Shown one piece after another: positions 1 to 9,936 of a DNA stretch of 64,000 bases (the first letter of the stretch is position 1; each line of letters starts with the position of its first letter). A program made the translations under genes and the position numbers. The DNA lies in assembly GCA_019787685.1 (NCBI GenBank), contig JAHNUO010000016.1, positions 744,001-808,000 of the forward strand, given 5' to 3'. The stretch comes from Chiua virens (Eukaryota; Basidiomycota; Agaricomycetes; Boletales; Boletaceae). Under the pieces are notes generated by a model, which made no database searches, was not told the DNA's origin, and saw only the letters and a program-made list of their open reading frames with translations.

Positions 1-638
1 CCTTCTGTTTATCGGTGGTGTGTTGTCCAAGCCTTTCGGTTTCGGCCACGAGATGTCATCTAGGGAAACTCTGATTAACATGTTACAAAGCTGCATTACT
101 AAATAAGGTGTACTGTTGATCCTCTAGCTTGATCCCTGTATCTATGAGGATACTTGGAGTGACCTCCGCATGCAATGGAAGCTGTGTCAATTGACTAGCA
201 ACCATCACATCTTCTTGAGCCAAATTGCAAGTGAATACTAGCTTGAGTAATTTCTGCAAACTGTTCTGAGCCACATGTGCAAATCAGATGAACAAACATA
301 CCTTGTGCCTTTACCTCAAATGGATTTGGCGTGGTCGGGTCAAGTTCCCATTCTTGAACACCATGTTCCCATGTAGACACTAAATCTGGATATTTCATGC
401 AGAGTGACTGGGGCAACTCCAAAAAGTCTTCACAGTGATCATTTCGTTCCGGAACAGCTTCTTGTATCTTGGTTAAAATAGTAATCCCTGTCGAATAATG
501 AGATGTCAATTCAAATTGGTTCTTTGCCAGTAAGACATACCTAAATTGATTACTTTCTTCCAATTCCAGTCTCTGAAATGATTGTCAATCATGTCATGCC
601 GAGATCCAAGTCCCATTTCTTTTGTGCTAGAAGCAGCA
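1..638 (-). pseudogene. KDZ transposase, C-terminal part (runs off left edge)
   Basis: This is the C-terminal portion of a KDZ-superfamily transposase read on the minus strand. Reading down from 638 gives a segment with ASSTKEMG and, further on, WELDPTTPNPFEV and LHAEVTPSILIDTG. These resemble the family's usual stretch after the catalytic domain and its alpha-helical tail. The reading changes frame between about 270 and 195, where a short intron is possible. The gene is interrupted at 638/639 by the chromovirus LTR, and its upstream half continues at 14721. Joining the two halves with one copy of the 5-bp target duplication restores the frame as S-P-T-A-S-S-T-K, which is what the family shows at this point. 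The end lies outside the window. It is a broken copy and not expected to be functional. Family assignment is strong; exon limits are not fixed. Confidence 0.8.
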
Positions 639-1349
639 TGTTACAATTTCTTTCTTTCTCCGTTTCTCTTGTACTACTTCACTTCACTCAATACCTAGGT
701 ATCCTCGTACGTTCATCCGTACTTGCTTCACTTTTACCTTACTTAACCACACACTGGTACAACCCGAGTGCTTACTCACTTCATTCTCATCATCATCCAA
801 TGGCATCACTCTTACTCATTTCATTCTCATCATCATCCAATGGCTTCACATTTGTCATTTCTTCTTCGTCATCATCTGCTGCCATTGCATCATACAATTC
901 CTCCTTTTGGCCCTTTATCCCTTCTGCTCTTCTTGGCCACCCCTTTTAGTCTCTTGGTCTGTGTACCAGTCTCGTAGTATAAATACCACACAGCAATACT
1001 CTTGTACCCTAGTCTTGATCTCCACAATCTAGCTGAGTATCTCTGCTCTACTCGCCACAGCGCCTGTGACCACTCGACCGGACTACTCTTAGTCCTTCCT
1101 TGAACACTACAACTCATCGCAGTCAACCCTCGACCCTTGACTGTCCCTCAGGTATAGATTCCCAAAAGGACAACTCTCAGCAATGCCTGAGTTTTCACTT
1201 GTCTCTCTGGTAGCAATCCACTGACCAGAAACCCTTGTTCGACTCTTCAGCGCACCACATATCAAGTGGTGGTTGTTTGAGTTATTGCAGCCACTTGGTA
1301 CTTGGCACTTTTGCGGCTACGTTAGGTCCTACCTGGAACTATCATAACA
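639..1349 (+). repeat. 5' LTR of the chromovirus
   Basis: This LTR begins TGTTACAATTTC and ends ATCATAACA. It aligns over its whole length with 13966-14720. A TATA-like AGTATAAATACC lies at about 977-988. The 3' copy is 44 bp longer because a segment with CACTTCACT...GTTCATC is tandemly duplicated there, so the two LTRs have diverged since insertion. Confidence 0.92.
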
Positions 1350-1676
1350 TAAGATCAAGACTTAACAGCCTGCCTTCGTGCAGCTAGCTGCCCCCCATTG
1401 CAGGACGACCTCCCACCCATCCACTCTTGAACCGTAGTTGGAGTCTTTGGACATCTAACACACCATCGTCCGATGTATCCGACGAAAACCCTGAACCCTG
1501 AACCCCACTTTCTGAACCTCAGGAAGCAGACTTCAACATCAATGTCAAACACCTTGACTTGGAGGACGAAACTCAGCAACTAGCTGATTGTCTTCACCAA
1601 TCACTCGACCTCCCTACCCTCACCTCCTTCGTGTCCCCAACGACCCCACAAAGGATTAATCCCAGACCACCATCTA

Positions 1677-1890
1677 CAGTGAGCAACAAAACCGTTCCAA
1701 TAACTAACCCTGATGCAGTGCGCGAAGCACACTGCAAACACCTGTGGAAATCTCGCTTAGTAGTAGTGGGACCCAATGATGTACAAACTCTTGGCTACAA
1801 ATCGGTCCCTGGGTCATGTGATTTGGCCCAGGGGTGGTGGAGATATAACCATTTTAAATCACTCATGTCATTGGAACAGTTTTGTCGCTG
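1677..1890 (+). repeat. Left TIR of the Tc1 element
   Basis: This 214-bp arm is the inverted counterpart of 3055-3268. The arm also has inverted ends of its own: it starts CAGTGAGCAACAAAACCG and closes with CAGTTTTGTCGCTG, so each TIR holds two oppositely oriented copies of the presumed transposase site. Confidence 0.93.
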
Positions 1891-1909
1891 ATATTAGGGG
1901 TATTGCAAA

Positions 1910-2926
1910 TTAGTATGAAGTGTATCCTCCTTTGGCCTTGATGATCTCCTGAACCCTTCTAGGCATGCTCTCAATCAATCTCTGACACTCCCCAACCTCA
2001 ATCTTGTACCACTCTTCCTGAATCCTCTCCCAAAGTTCCAATACCCCCTTGGCTAGCTCAGGATATTCTGCAAGCCTTCTTTTCAGGAGAAACCATAGAT
2101 GTTCTATGGGGTTAAGGTCTGGAGACTGAGCAGGCCATACCATGACCTCATATCCATGCTCTTTCAACCACTCCTTGGCCCTCCTACTGGTATGTTTGGG
2201 GTCATTATCCTGCTGGAAAATAATGTCCTCTGGGGTAAATCCATAATCCACAAGGGTTTTTTGGAGTTCATCCTCCAAAATCTGCACATAAAGGTTAGCG
2301 TCCATCTTACCATCAATCCTACAAGCCATCCCAACACCTTCCCAGGTCATACAACCCCATAACATGACTGATCCTCCTCCAAACTTGACTGTACCCTCCA
2401 CAAGTCTATCACTGAGGCCCTCTCCTGGCTTTTTCCATGCCCATTTCCTACCATCTGACCCAATGCGATTAATCTTGGTCTCATCTGACCATATAACTCG
2501 CTTCCAATCATCCACAGTCCAGTCCTGATGGCTCAAAGCAAAATCTAATCTTTCTCTCCTATGGCGCTTGGAAAGAAGAGGGCATTTCTTCTTTACTACA
2601 GCCTTCATACCAGCTTTTTTCAAGTGACGACGAATGGTCTGGGGAGAGATGGGATGGTTCTTGACATCCTGAAGAGTCTTGGTGACCTGAACAGCATTTT
2701 CAGCCTTTCCAGTACCAAGAAGTCGAATGGCATGTCGCATATCAGTGGGAGAAATGATGGATGGACGACCACCAGTGGCTTTGGGAAGGTTGGGACAGTG
2801 TTCAGTGCGAATACGACTGATGGTAGAGTTACTGAATCCAGTAGAAGTGGAGATCTGACGAGTTGTTTGACCCAATTCCAAGAAAGCAATAACTTGGTTG
2901 ATTTGATCAGTGGAAAGGGATTTCAT
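1910..2926 (-). CDS. Tc1/mariner transposase, DD34E
   Basis: This 338-aa transposase cuts and pastes its own element at TA sites. The N-terminal third (about residues 5-115) is the paired-like double helix-turn-helix DNA-binding region, with GQTTRQISTSTGFS and a second unit around GRPSIISPTD. The catalytic domain follows. D148 lies in VIWSDETKI, D240 in FQQDNDPKHTS and E275 in SPDLNPIEHLW, so the spacing between the second and third acidic residues is 34. The GGGSVMLWG motif typical of the family is at about 183-191. Length and motif order match a complete Tc1-type enzyme, and there are no internal stops. The start used is the first ATG of the frame, just inside the right TIR. It lies antisense to the chromovirus. 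Confidence 0.95.
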   Translation of the reverse strand: MKSLSTDQINQVIAFLELGQTTRQISTSTGFSNSTISRIRTEHCPNLPKATGGRPSIISPTDMRHAIRLLGTGKAENAVQVTKTLQDVKNHPISPQTIRRHLKKAGMKAVVKKKCPLLSKRHRRERLDFALSHQDWTVDDWKRVIWSDETKINRIGSDGRKWAWKKPGEGLSDRLVEGTVKFGGGSVMLWGCMTWEGVGMACRIDGKMDANLYVQILEDELQKTLVDYGFTPEDIIFQQDNDPKHTSRRAKEWLKEHGYEVMVWPAQSPDLNPIEHLWFLLKRRLAEYPELAKGVLELWERIQEEWYKIEVGECQRLIESMPRRVQEIIKAKGGYTSY

Positions 2927-3054
2927 GGTGAAAGAAGTGGTAAAAGAAACAGTGTTTGGCTGTGTTTATGTCTTGTTGAACTGTTTATCCATCACATGAC
3001 TCAATGCTGACATAATATCCCAGTGCAACATATGAGTTCTGTGTTTCAATATGA

Positions 3055-3268
3055 CAGCAACAAAACTGTTCCAATGATATAAGTGATTTAAAATGGTCAT
3101 ATCTCCGCCACCCCTGTGCCAAATCACATGATCCAGGGACCGATTTGTAGCCAAGAGTTTGTACATCATTTGGTCCCACTACTACTAAGCGAGATTCCCA
3201 CAGGTGTTTGCAGTGCGCTTCGCACACTGCGTCAGGGTTAGTTATTGGAACGGTTTTGTTGCTCACTG
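3055..3268 (-). repeat. Right TIR of the Tc1 element
   Basis: This is the inverted copy of 1677-1890. It ends CGGTTTTGTTGCTCACTG immediately before the TA target duplication. Confidence 0.93.
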
Positions 3269-3573
3269 TATCTGGAACCCGAACCCATCTATCGTCACAC
3301 CATCGGTACAACAACCGCAACCCACCACCTCGACCACTAGTAACATGTCTAACAAGGCAGTTGAACTTTGTCTTGGCAAACCCTCAGCCTTCAATGGCTT
3401 CTACGATTGCGCCTTACCCTGGCTCAATGAAGATGTTTATAACACTGAAAACAAGTGAGTCGCCTTTGCCCTCTCATTTATGACTGAAGGATCCGCTCTT
3501 ACTTGAGACAACACGTTCCACGCCAAGTCCATCACAGCAAGATCCTTTGGTACCTGGGCCGACTGGCAAACGG

Positions 3574-4599
3574 TGTATAAAACACATAATAGGTGATATG
3601 AAGAAAGGTAGGGTGATAGGTTCATCCCAAGGGGGGTTATATTTGAAGGAATGAAGGGTTCGGGTTTGTCTAAGAGTCCTAGAGGCTGCTGAACGATCCG
3701 GAATGAAAAGCAGTTGATCTAAAAGTATCTGGGTGGAGTTGGGGCAATGAGAGTATCATTTCAAGTAGATGAGACACAGAGGAACGATAGGTAGGGATCT
3801 GTGTGGGTATGGGTATGGGTTAGACTTTGGATACCCATACCCATACCCATACCCATGCTGTGGGTACAGTGGGTCAATAGCAAGGTGAGGGTGATGATGA
3901 TGATGGCTTACCATGAGTGAGTGAGGTTTAGCTAAGTTAGGATAAGGTATAAGATAGCAGAATGAGTATAGATATGATGTTTAGAACAAGGTTTAGTCTA
4001 TAGTTTAGGCTTGGTACTACTAAACCCATGGGTACAGTTTTTGATACCCACAGGAAAACCCATACCCACAGCATGCATATGGGTTTTTGGTGGGTATGGG
4101 TATGGGTATGAGCTCTGATACCTGTGGGTATACCCACACAGAACCCTAACGATAGGATGAGGTAAGAGAAAAACTATCCAGCTCACTCACACACGGGAGA
4201 GTAAACAGGAGATCTCCTGAACGCAGAAAGACCCTATTTTTTTGTGTTAAAAACATGGTTTTACCCAGGACTGTTAAAGGTAATCTGACCCTAAGTAAGT
4301 GTACAGGATCGACGTAGGGTGAGTATGCTAAGAAGGAGTGTCAAACCTTGTAGATGACAAAGAAAGAAAAGGTTTTAGGATAGTAATGACCTTAATGAGG
4401 CCAAATCGAGTAGAACAAGTCAAATCGGATGAAGCAGAATACATACGATGGAACCAGATTGGATTCGGATGATCTGTAAACGCTAGGAATGAAACTGGGC
4501 TGGCATGAAGTTGATGGCAGATGAGACGGGAGGTGATATGACATGATGAAGAGCAAGGAAAATGTATCCTACAACTGTAGGGAGTATCTAACTCCTACA
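3574..4599 (-). repeat. 3' LTR of element A, containing a MITE
   Basis: On the minus strand it starts TGTAGGAGTTAGATAC (at 4599) and ends TTATACA (at 3574). It matches the 705-bp LTRs of element B apart from a 357-bp insertion with its 8-bp duplication. A TATA-like region occurs as in B. Confidence 0.88.
3792..4148. mobile_element. hAT-type MITE in the LTR of element A
   Basis: This is a 357-bp insertion with no coding capacity. Its termini are inverted repeats reading TAGGGATCTGTGTGGGTAT on the left and TAGGGTTCTGTGTGGGTAT on the right. It is flanked by an exact 8-bp duplication ACGATAGG (3784-3791 and 4149-4156). The 8-bp duplication and a TAGGG start are hallmarks of the hAT superfamily. 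Both subterminal regions are filled with GGGTAT/ATACCC units. It is absent from the same position in element B's LTRs, so it arrived after the LTR was in place. Confidence 0.88.
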
Positions 4600-4752
4600 C
4601 CTGAGGGGAACTTGGATGCCGACTGTCCTCAGTCTGTCACGTGATGTACGCGTGAGCTGGGTTTGAAAACTGAACAATGCGCCACCGGACATTACTTGAA
4701 TGCATCGCATCCACATTGCTCTCCCATTCCTTTTATCTTTTAAACTTCCACT

Positions 4753-6104
4753 ATGTCATATGCCGAGTCAATCCTCAAATACGTGGACATGCAGAAAGCG
4801 GTTGATCCATACGAACCACATGTCTTTCCCAAGACGGAGCTGAAGCATGCGAACGGACGTGCCAGGGACTTTGCAAAGACGATCCCGGACGATAGGGAGG
4901 ACCTGGCTGAGGAGCAGACGATGTGGTGAGAGGAATGGGATGAGATCCTGGTACGTAGTTAACCGATCACGTCTTGTCATGTACTAACCGCGAACTATTC
5001 GTTTTTACAGAAAAATCTCAGCGATTGCCTTCAACAGGCTTGGGACGCTGGCGTTGAGGCTCGGGTTGACAACGCAGTCACCCTCGCAATTCAAGAGTCG
5101 CAGAAGGCGATGGAACGGTGGGACGTGGCCAAGAAGCTACGAAAGGCGGCTGATGACACAGTGAAGGCAATGGCGGCAGTGCACGAGAGTGAGGAATGAG
5201 AGGACGCGGGAGACAAGAAGGCGCAAAGGAGGTGTGAGGAGAAGGGGAAAGTGCCAGAGGGGAGAGAGAAATGGAAGGTGCGTGTCCGGATACATATCCG
5301 GTACGTGCAATGCTAACTAGGTTATACACACAGTGTCCTATCGTGATGGAGAATGAGTCGGAGGACGAGGATGAGCCGATCATTGTCGAAAGCAGCACGG
5401 CCAAGAGTATGCCGCCGACCCATACCAATTCGCTGCGGGAGGATGGCAACATCAACCATGAGGTGCCGTGTGAGTGGTGCGAAGGTGCAGGGTACCCTTG
5501 CTTTGGGGTCCCCAGTCATGTATGTATGCAGACGCTGCGGAAAGGACTGCCAGAGCTGCACCTATTCAAGTGGATGTGGCAGCAAGAGGGTGAAGACGGA
5601 TGGGAAACTGCCAGAGCTGCACCTATTCAAGTGGATGTGGCAGCAAGAGGGTGAAGACGGATGGGAAGGCAGAAGCGACAAGGGTCCCAGGTGAGTAATA
5701 ACGTGTTGCTCATCAGTCCGTGTGTATTAATACACGGTTTAGCTTCGCAAAAACCGGTGGTATTTGTACCACTGCACTGACTCTTTGTGGAACTGTCCAA
5801 TCCGGTTCCGGATATGCGCAAGGCAAGGCCAAAGCCACGGCCTAAAGCTAAGGTATCCATTGTGGACAATGAGGAGGAAGAGGATATGGGCCCCAAGAAG
5901 AAGCAGAAGACATCAGGTCAAGACGGACCCACGCGCTCTCAGGTCAATGCAGCCAAATGGGCCATGCTTGCTATGGAGGCAGAGCTGCTCGCCTCCAAAA
6001 CCAAGTACAAGATGCTCGAGATGCAGTTGGCGGATAAAGGGACAGCAATCGCGTCAAAGGAGGCTGAGTTGGAGAAGGTGAAGGCCGTACTACAGCTTCT
6101 GTAG
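4753..6104 (+). pseudogene. Antisense accessory gene of element A (cysteine cluster, coiled coil)
   Basis: This is the homologue of the four-exon gene 20010-21296 in element B, lying on the strand opposite to the element's gag. It starts at ATG 4753. A spliced protein can be followed through ELKHANGRARDFAKTI, an exon with CEWCEGAGYPCFGVP, and an acidic tail with KARPKPRPKAK and KKKQKTSGQD that ends in a heptad-like helix. This copy is broken: TGA replaces CAA of B within the first exon (about 4927), there is another TGA near 5197, a 4-nt GTAT duplication near 5520 shifts the frame within the cysteine cluster, and a segment of about 58 bp is tandemly duplicated at 5549-5664. The acceptor of the last intron also differs from B. 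The biochemical function is unknown. Confidence 0.72.
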
Positions 6105-6635
6105 ATAGAGTCGTCAGTCCCGCTGTGTCATAGTATAGCAATTGATCCGTGTCCTCTGTCCAATCCGGTCGCGATCCCTAATTAAGCAATGAATGGAAAG
6201 TGATTAATAAAACAAAATGTGAGTGAAAAGAAACAAGAATAATTAATACAGGGTGTGGTTGTCCATCCAGCTTGTCTTCTTTGGGCATCTTTCGAGTCTA
6301 TACCTGCACGAATTGCTTCGCCGAGCGGCCGGATTGCATATGACAGTATTTGGTTTCAGATGAGACAAAAGAAGTAGTAGCGAAAGTGAATATCTAAATA
6401 GCAACGGTTATGATTGAAGGCAAAGGAACTGGCAGTATATGGATGGTTTCGTTGTTTTATTTTTCTGTCTTGTTGTATCGAAGGAAAGAGTGTATCGTAT
6501 GAATTGTCTGTGTGTTTAGTGGCAGTTTTCGTTGTTTTTTTTAGAGGCACCGGATCGAATCCTGGGGTGAGATAGAGAGCGCCAGTCAAATCCTGGGATA
6601 GAGACGGATACGTATCATATGGCTGACTGTATGTT

Positions 6636-7863
6636 TTATGCTTTGAGATGATGCTTGGACCATTGCCAAGTAGTCGCGACATCAACTAACAACAGCGGAT
6701 CATCAGGTTGAACTATAAAATCAATGAACCGGTTAGTAATGCACAGAAGCGGATCCGTATACAAGCGGATGGCATCAAAAGTGCATGTTATGCGACTAAA
6801 AACATGAAAAACTGAGCTTGGTATTAGGTACCAACCATGCTCACACTGAGGGGAACTTGAAATGATGACCTCCCGGGCATTGAAAGTATGCAAGGGAAGT
6901 GTTATATGTACTCGCGGATTGAGCAGTGACAGATGAGGAATAGGCAGATTCAGTTTTGAAGGCTCCACGGTGAAACCGGCTGCCAAGGCGGATGGTGAGA
7001 ACGAAGGCAAAGCAGCCGTAACGGAAGACTGGATGTGAATGAGGGGAACTTGAATAATAAACGACAGGAACGCAGGTGAACGAATGCAAGAAGGAAGCGG
7101 ATTAAGATGGGGTAAGGATGCATGTGTAGGTAGAATGAGTAGTTGAAAGGTGCCCGCATGAACGTTCAGATGTTTCGTGGGCCTTGGGGGTATGCAAACG
7201 GCAGCGATCCGGATATGACCAGTTAGGACTGTCTCAGCCGGCGGATCATGATGATCCCTTACAAACTGGTTGACACTCGTTCGTCCTAAAATGTTAGTTG
7301 ACTGGGAAACCACTAAGAAAAAGAAAGTCTCGATCAAGAGTTGCTATTTGTTGTCGGGTGAGAAGGAATGATGATATTTTTGTAAATTCCCGAATATACT
7401 TCCCTAGCTCATCAAGGGAGCGCATTGACTTGGATCAATAGTAATTGATGAGATTTTGGAGATCCTCGAAACGGTACCGGTTATTGAGTTCTGGGTAGAG
7501 TGTCTTGACGGCTATAATGAACACCTGCCAATCCAGCAGATTGGCAACCGCTTCAGGTAGGATCTCCCAAAGGTCACATATATGGGGATTGATGCAATGC
7601 AATGCATACCGTACTTTCTTCGATTGGGGCAGTCCAACGCATGTGCAAAGAAAGTCGTTGTCGTCATCAAGATATGGTTGGAGATGGGAAGCTTTTCCGC
7701 TGAAGGTTGGTGCATCTGGGGTGCCTCGATATGGCATCTGGATTATGCTAGCTGCGATCATGATGGATGAAAATGGTGTCAGTTGATTGTCTGATGGGCT
7801 TGTGACCTTCGTAGCTAAGGGCGGATGTATCATGAGACACGGAGGAAGGGTTAGTAGTGGCAC
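6636..7863 (-). pseudogene. Gag of element A
   Basis: The minus-strand Gag begins around MPYRGTPDAPTFSGK and continues through FEDLQNLINYY to the stop at 6636, in two open stretches (7863-7435 and 7337-6636). A TGA at the end of the first stretch and a frame break near 7340 separate them. Element B carries the same protein with a different internal loss, so the two copies complement each other: A keeps the central part with YPELNNRYRFEDLQ that B lacks. No CCHC knuckle, protease or RT motif follows. The C-terminal 230 residues are proline- and serine-rich and hard to classify. Confidence 0.65.
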
Positions 7864-8040
7864 AGGGGTGCGAGCAGGGTGAACAGTAACTAAAAGTCAG
7901 AAGGTATCGTAACTGGATCCGAGAAAAAATGAGGTTTGTGAAACCGGATAAGGCACGGGTCGGGAACGGGTGTAGGTGAGGTGCACGACAAATGAAGGAA
8001 AAGCAGTAGGAGAGCAAAGACGTCTGAATCCAAACCTTCT

Positions 8041-8102
8041 ATGACATGATGAAGAGCGAGGAAAATGTATCCTACAACTGTAGGGAGTATCTAACTCCTA
8101 CA
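8041..8102 (-). repeat. 5' LTR remnant of element A
   Basis: Only the first 62 bp of the LTR are left, reading TGTAGGAGTTAGATACTCCC on the minus strand. They are fused directly to leader sequence corresponding to about 17526 in element B. Confidence 0.85.
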
Positions 8103-8541
8103 ACGGAGTTCTGAAAGGACTTTGAACACCACAACACCAAGGGCGATGCAATCGCCTGGCTCTCCACCACCCACACCACCAAAAATGAGGACGTCCCCTC
8201 GTACATATATATCCTCCTTCCGCAACAAAGTCGTCACCGCTGGCCTAACCGGCTCTGACTCTGTCCTCATCAACTTCTTTGCAGCCAGCCTACCACCCTC
8301 TCTCATGCGGTGCATCCAAGGAATGGACACGGTCCCTACCACAATCGATAAGTGGTATACCCAGGCCATCCACTTCAAAACTCAGTGGGAGCGTGCCGAT
8401 GAGATTGCCCGCCAAAACAAGAAACCTACCACTGCCGTTGTCTTCCACGACAACCCCCCTCGCAAAAAGGAGTGAGACCCTGACACTATGGACCTAGACG
8501 CCATCTATGTCCCTAAGCTTACCGAGGCAGAGTGAAAGTGA

Positions 8542-9936
8542 TGCTTCTCAGGGGCCAGTATCAACTGCATCAACTGGCACTTCGTCCAGAAACACAAGTT
8601 CCCGAAGGATCAACTTCCAAAACTTATCCCAGTCCGAAATATCGATTCCACTGCCAACAAAAATGGTGACATCAAATTCACCATCACCCTCCGGATTGCT
8701 CTTGGTGGAGTACTCCAACGAATCAAGTTCCACATCATCCATTGTGGTTCTGAAAACGTCATCCTAGGACTCCCTTGGCTCAAGGCTACCAATCCAATCA
8801 TCGATTGGGTTGCCAAAATCATCACCGTGTCCGCTCCCAAACCTGACCTTCCTCCCATCACCACTGATGAACCCAAACACTCCGCCCGACTTGCTCACCC
8901 CCCTCTGATCAAACCTGTCCGCCATCTCGATGTCGATCCCATCTGGGACGGCAAACTCTATGATTACCTTGGCACTGAAACTGGGCATCGTTTTATGACC
9001 CAATCCGTGCAACACTCCATTAACCACGTCATGCGTGCTGGACAACACTTCGTTCGGACGACCCAACCTGAGAAGCTCACCAATGCTACCGCCCTTGCAG
9101 CTGCAGCAAAGAAACCCAAGATCACTCTCTCCTTGGAATCCTCGGAATTCGAATCAGTATTCACGAAGGAACCCTTCAATCAGATGCCTCCCTCAAGGTC
9201 TTGCGACCATGAAATCCATCTAAAAGACACCTTTCAACCAAAAGTCAGAAAGGTCTACCCCTTGTCCCCAGACAAGCACAAGGCCACTGATGACTTCATC
9301 GATGAACATCTCGCCAACGGAAAAATCCACCCCTCGAACTCTCCCCAGGCTTCTCCCTTTTTCTTCATCAAGAAAAAGGATGGTAAACTCCGTCCTTGTC
9401 AAGATTACCGCTACATCAATGAACATACCATTCACGACACCTACCCCCTTCCCCTCATCTCCGACCTCATCGACAAACTCAAGGATGCCAAGCTGTTCAC
9501 CAAGTTTGACGTCTGATGGGGTTACAACAACATTCAAATCAAGGACGGACATCAATGGAAAGCCGCCTTCATCACCCATCGCGGCCTCTTCAAACCCATG
9601 GTCATGTTCTGTGGACTGACCAACTCCCCCGCAACATTCCAACGATTCATGAACAACTCCTTCCATGATATGATTCCCAAAGGGTGGCTCGTTATCTACA
9701 TGGACAACCTCCTCATCTTTGGAGAAGATGAGGCTACCCATATGGAACGCACCAAACACGTCCTTGCTCACATGAAGGAATTAGACCTTCACCTGAAACT
9801 TGAAAAATGCCACTTTGCCACCACCGAAGTAGAATACCTCAGCATGATTGCCTGCCCCGGTGAACTTGCCATGGACCCCATCAAAGTCGCTGGTATCACA
9901 GACTGGCCAACCCCTACTAAGCTCAAGGACATTTGA
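8542..9936 (+). pseudogene. Chromovirus pol: protease remnant and reverse transcriptase
   Basis: The C-terminal part of a retropepsin-like domain is visible as VILGLPWLKATNPIIDW (about 8757-8807). The RT follows: LRPCQDYRYINEHTIHDTYP, LFTKFDV, then a TGA at 9514 and WGYNNIQIKDG, HRGLFKPMVMFCGLTNSPATF and VIYMDNLLIFGED. The catalytic YMDD reads YMDN here (GAC to AAC), which would abolish polymerase activity. A further TGA ends the open stretch at 9934. The fragment GLCNSPATF-like plus YMDD layout is the standard Gypsy RT order. The protease N-terminus with its active-site aspartate is not recognisable. Confidence 0.9.

Larger units (their letters stand above)
1677..3268 (-). mobile_element. 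Tc1/mariner-type DNA transposon, apparently intact
   Basis: The element is 1592 bp with 214-bp terminal inverted repeats (1677-1890 and 3055-3268) that start CAGTGAGCAACAAAACCG. It is flanked by TA at 1675-1676 and 3269-3270, the target duplication expected for this superfamily. It carries one uninterrupted DD34E transposase on the minus strand. Removing the element plus one TA rejoins the chromovirus gag sequence. Well-kept TIRs and an open transposase, in contrast to the decayed host element, mark it as one of the youngest insertions in the window. Confidence 0.95.
3574..8102 (-). mobile_element. Element A: gag-only Gypsy derivative, minus strand
   Basis: This is a non-autonomous LTR retrotransposon, oriented opposite to its chromovirus host. 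In element order it has a 5' LTR reduced to about 62 bp (8041-8102), gag (7863-6636), a gene on the opposite strand (4753-6104) and a 3' LTR (3574-4599). No RT or integrase is visible. Flanking ACGG (3570-3573 and 8103-8106) is the 4-bp target duplication, and the host gag frame is restored when the element is removed. It is an inverted relative of element B (16793-22155), with the same gene order. The 5' LTR has lost about 670 bp compared with B; the breakpoint joins the LTR start directly to leader sequence. Confidence 0.9.
1451..8541 (+). pseudogene. Chromovirus gag, interrupted by two transposons
   Basis: The Gag coding sequence lies in three blocks: about 1451-1676, 3269-3573 and 8103-8541. 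It is split by the Tc1 element and by element A. The middle block has LGKPSAFNGF, ALPWLNEDVYNT and VAFALSFMTEG, typical of the Gag core of fungal Gypsy elements. The junction at 3573/8103 restores D-W-Q-T-E-F followed by KDFEHHNTKGDAIAWL, showing that element A inserted cleanly into the reading frame. In-frame TGA stops lie at 3456, 3504, 8112, 8473, 8533 and 8539, and there is a frameshift near 8200. Gag normally packages the RNA; this copy cannot be made. The usual CCHC knuckle at the Gag C-terminus is not recognisable here. Confidence 0.8.

Noticed and set aside
3800..4140. GGGTAT/ATACCC runs as possible telomeric repeats
   Set aside because: The unit is not TTAGGG, orientation alternates, and the run is bounded by TIRs and an 8-bp duplication, so it is a transposon end.
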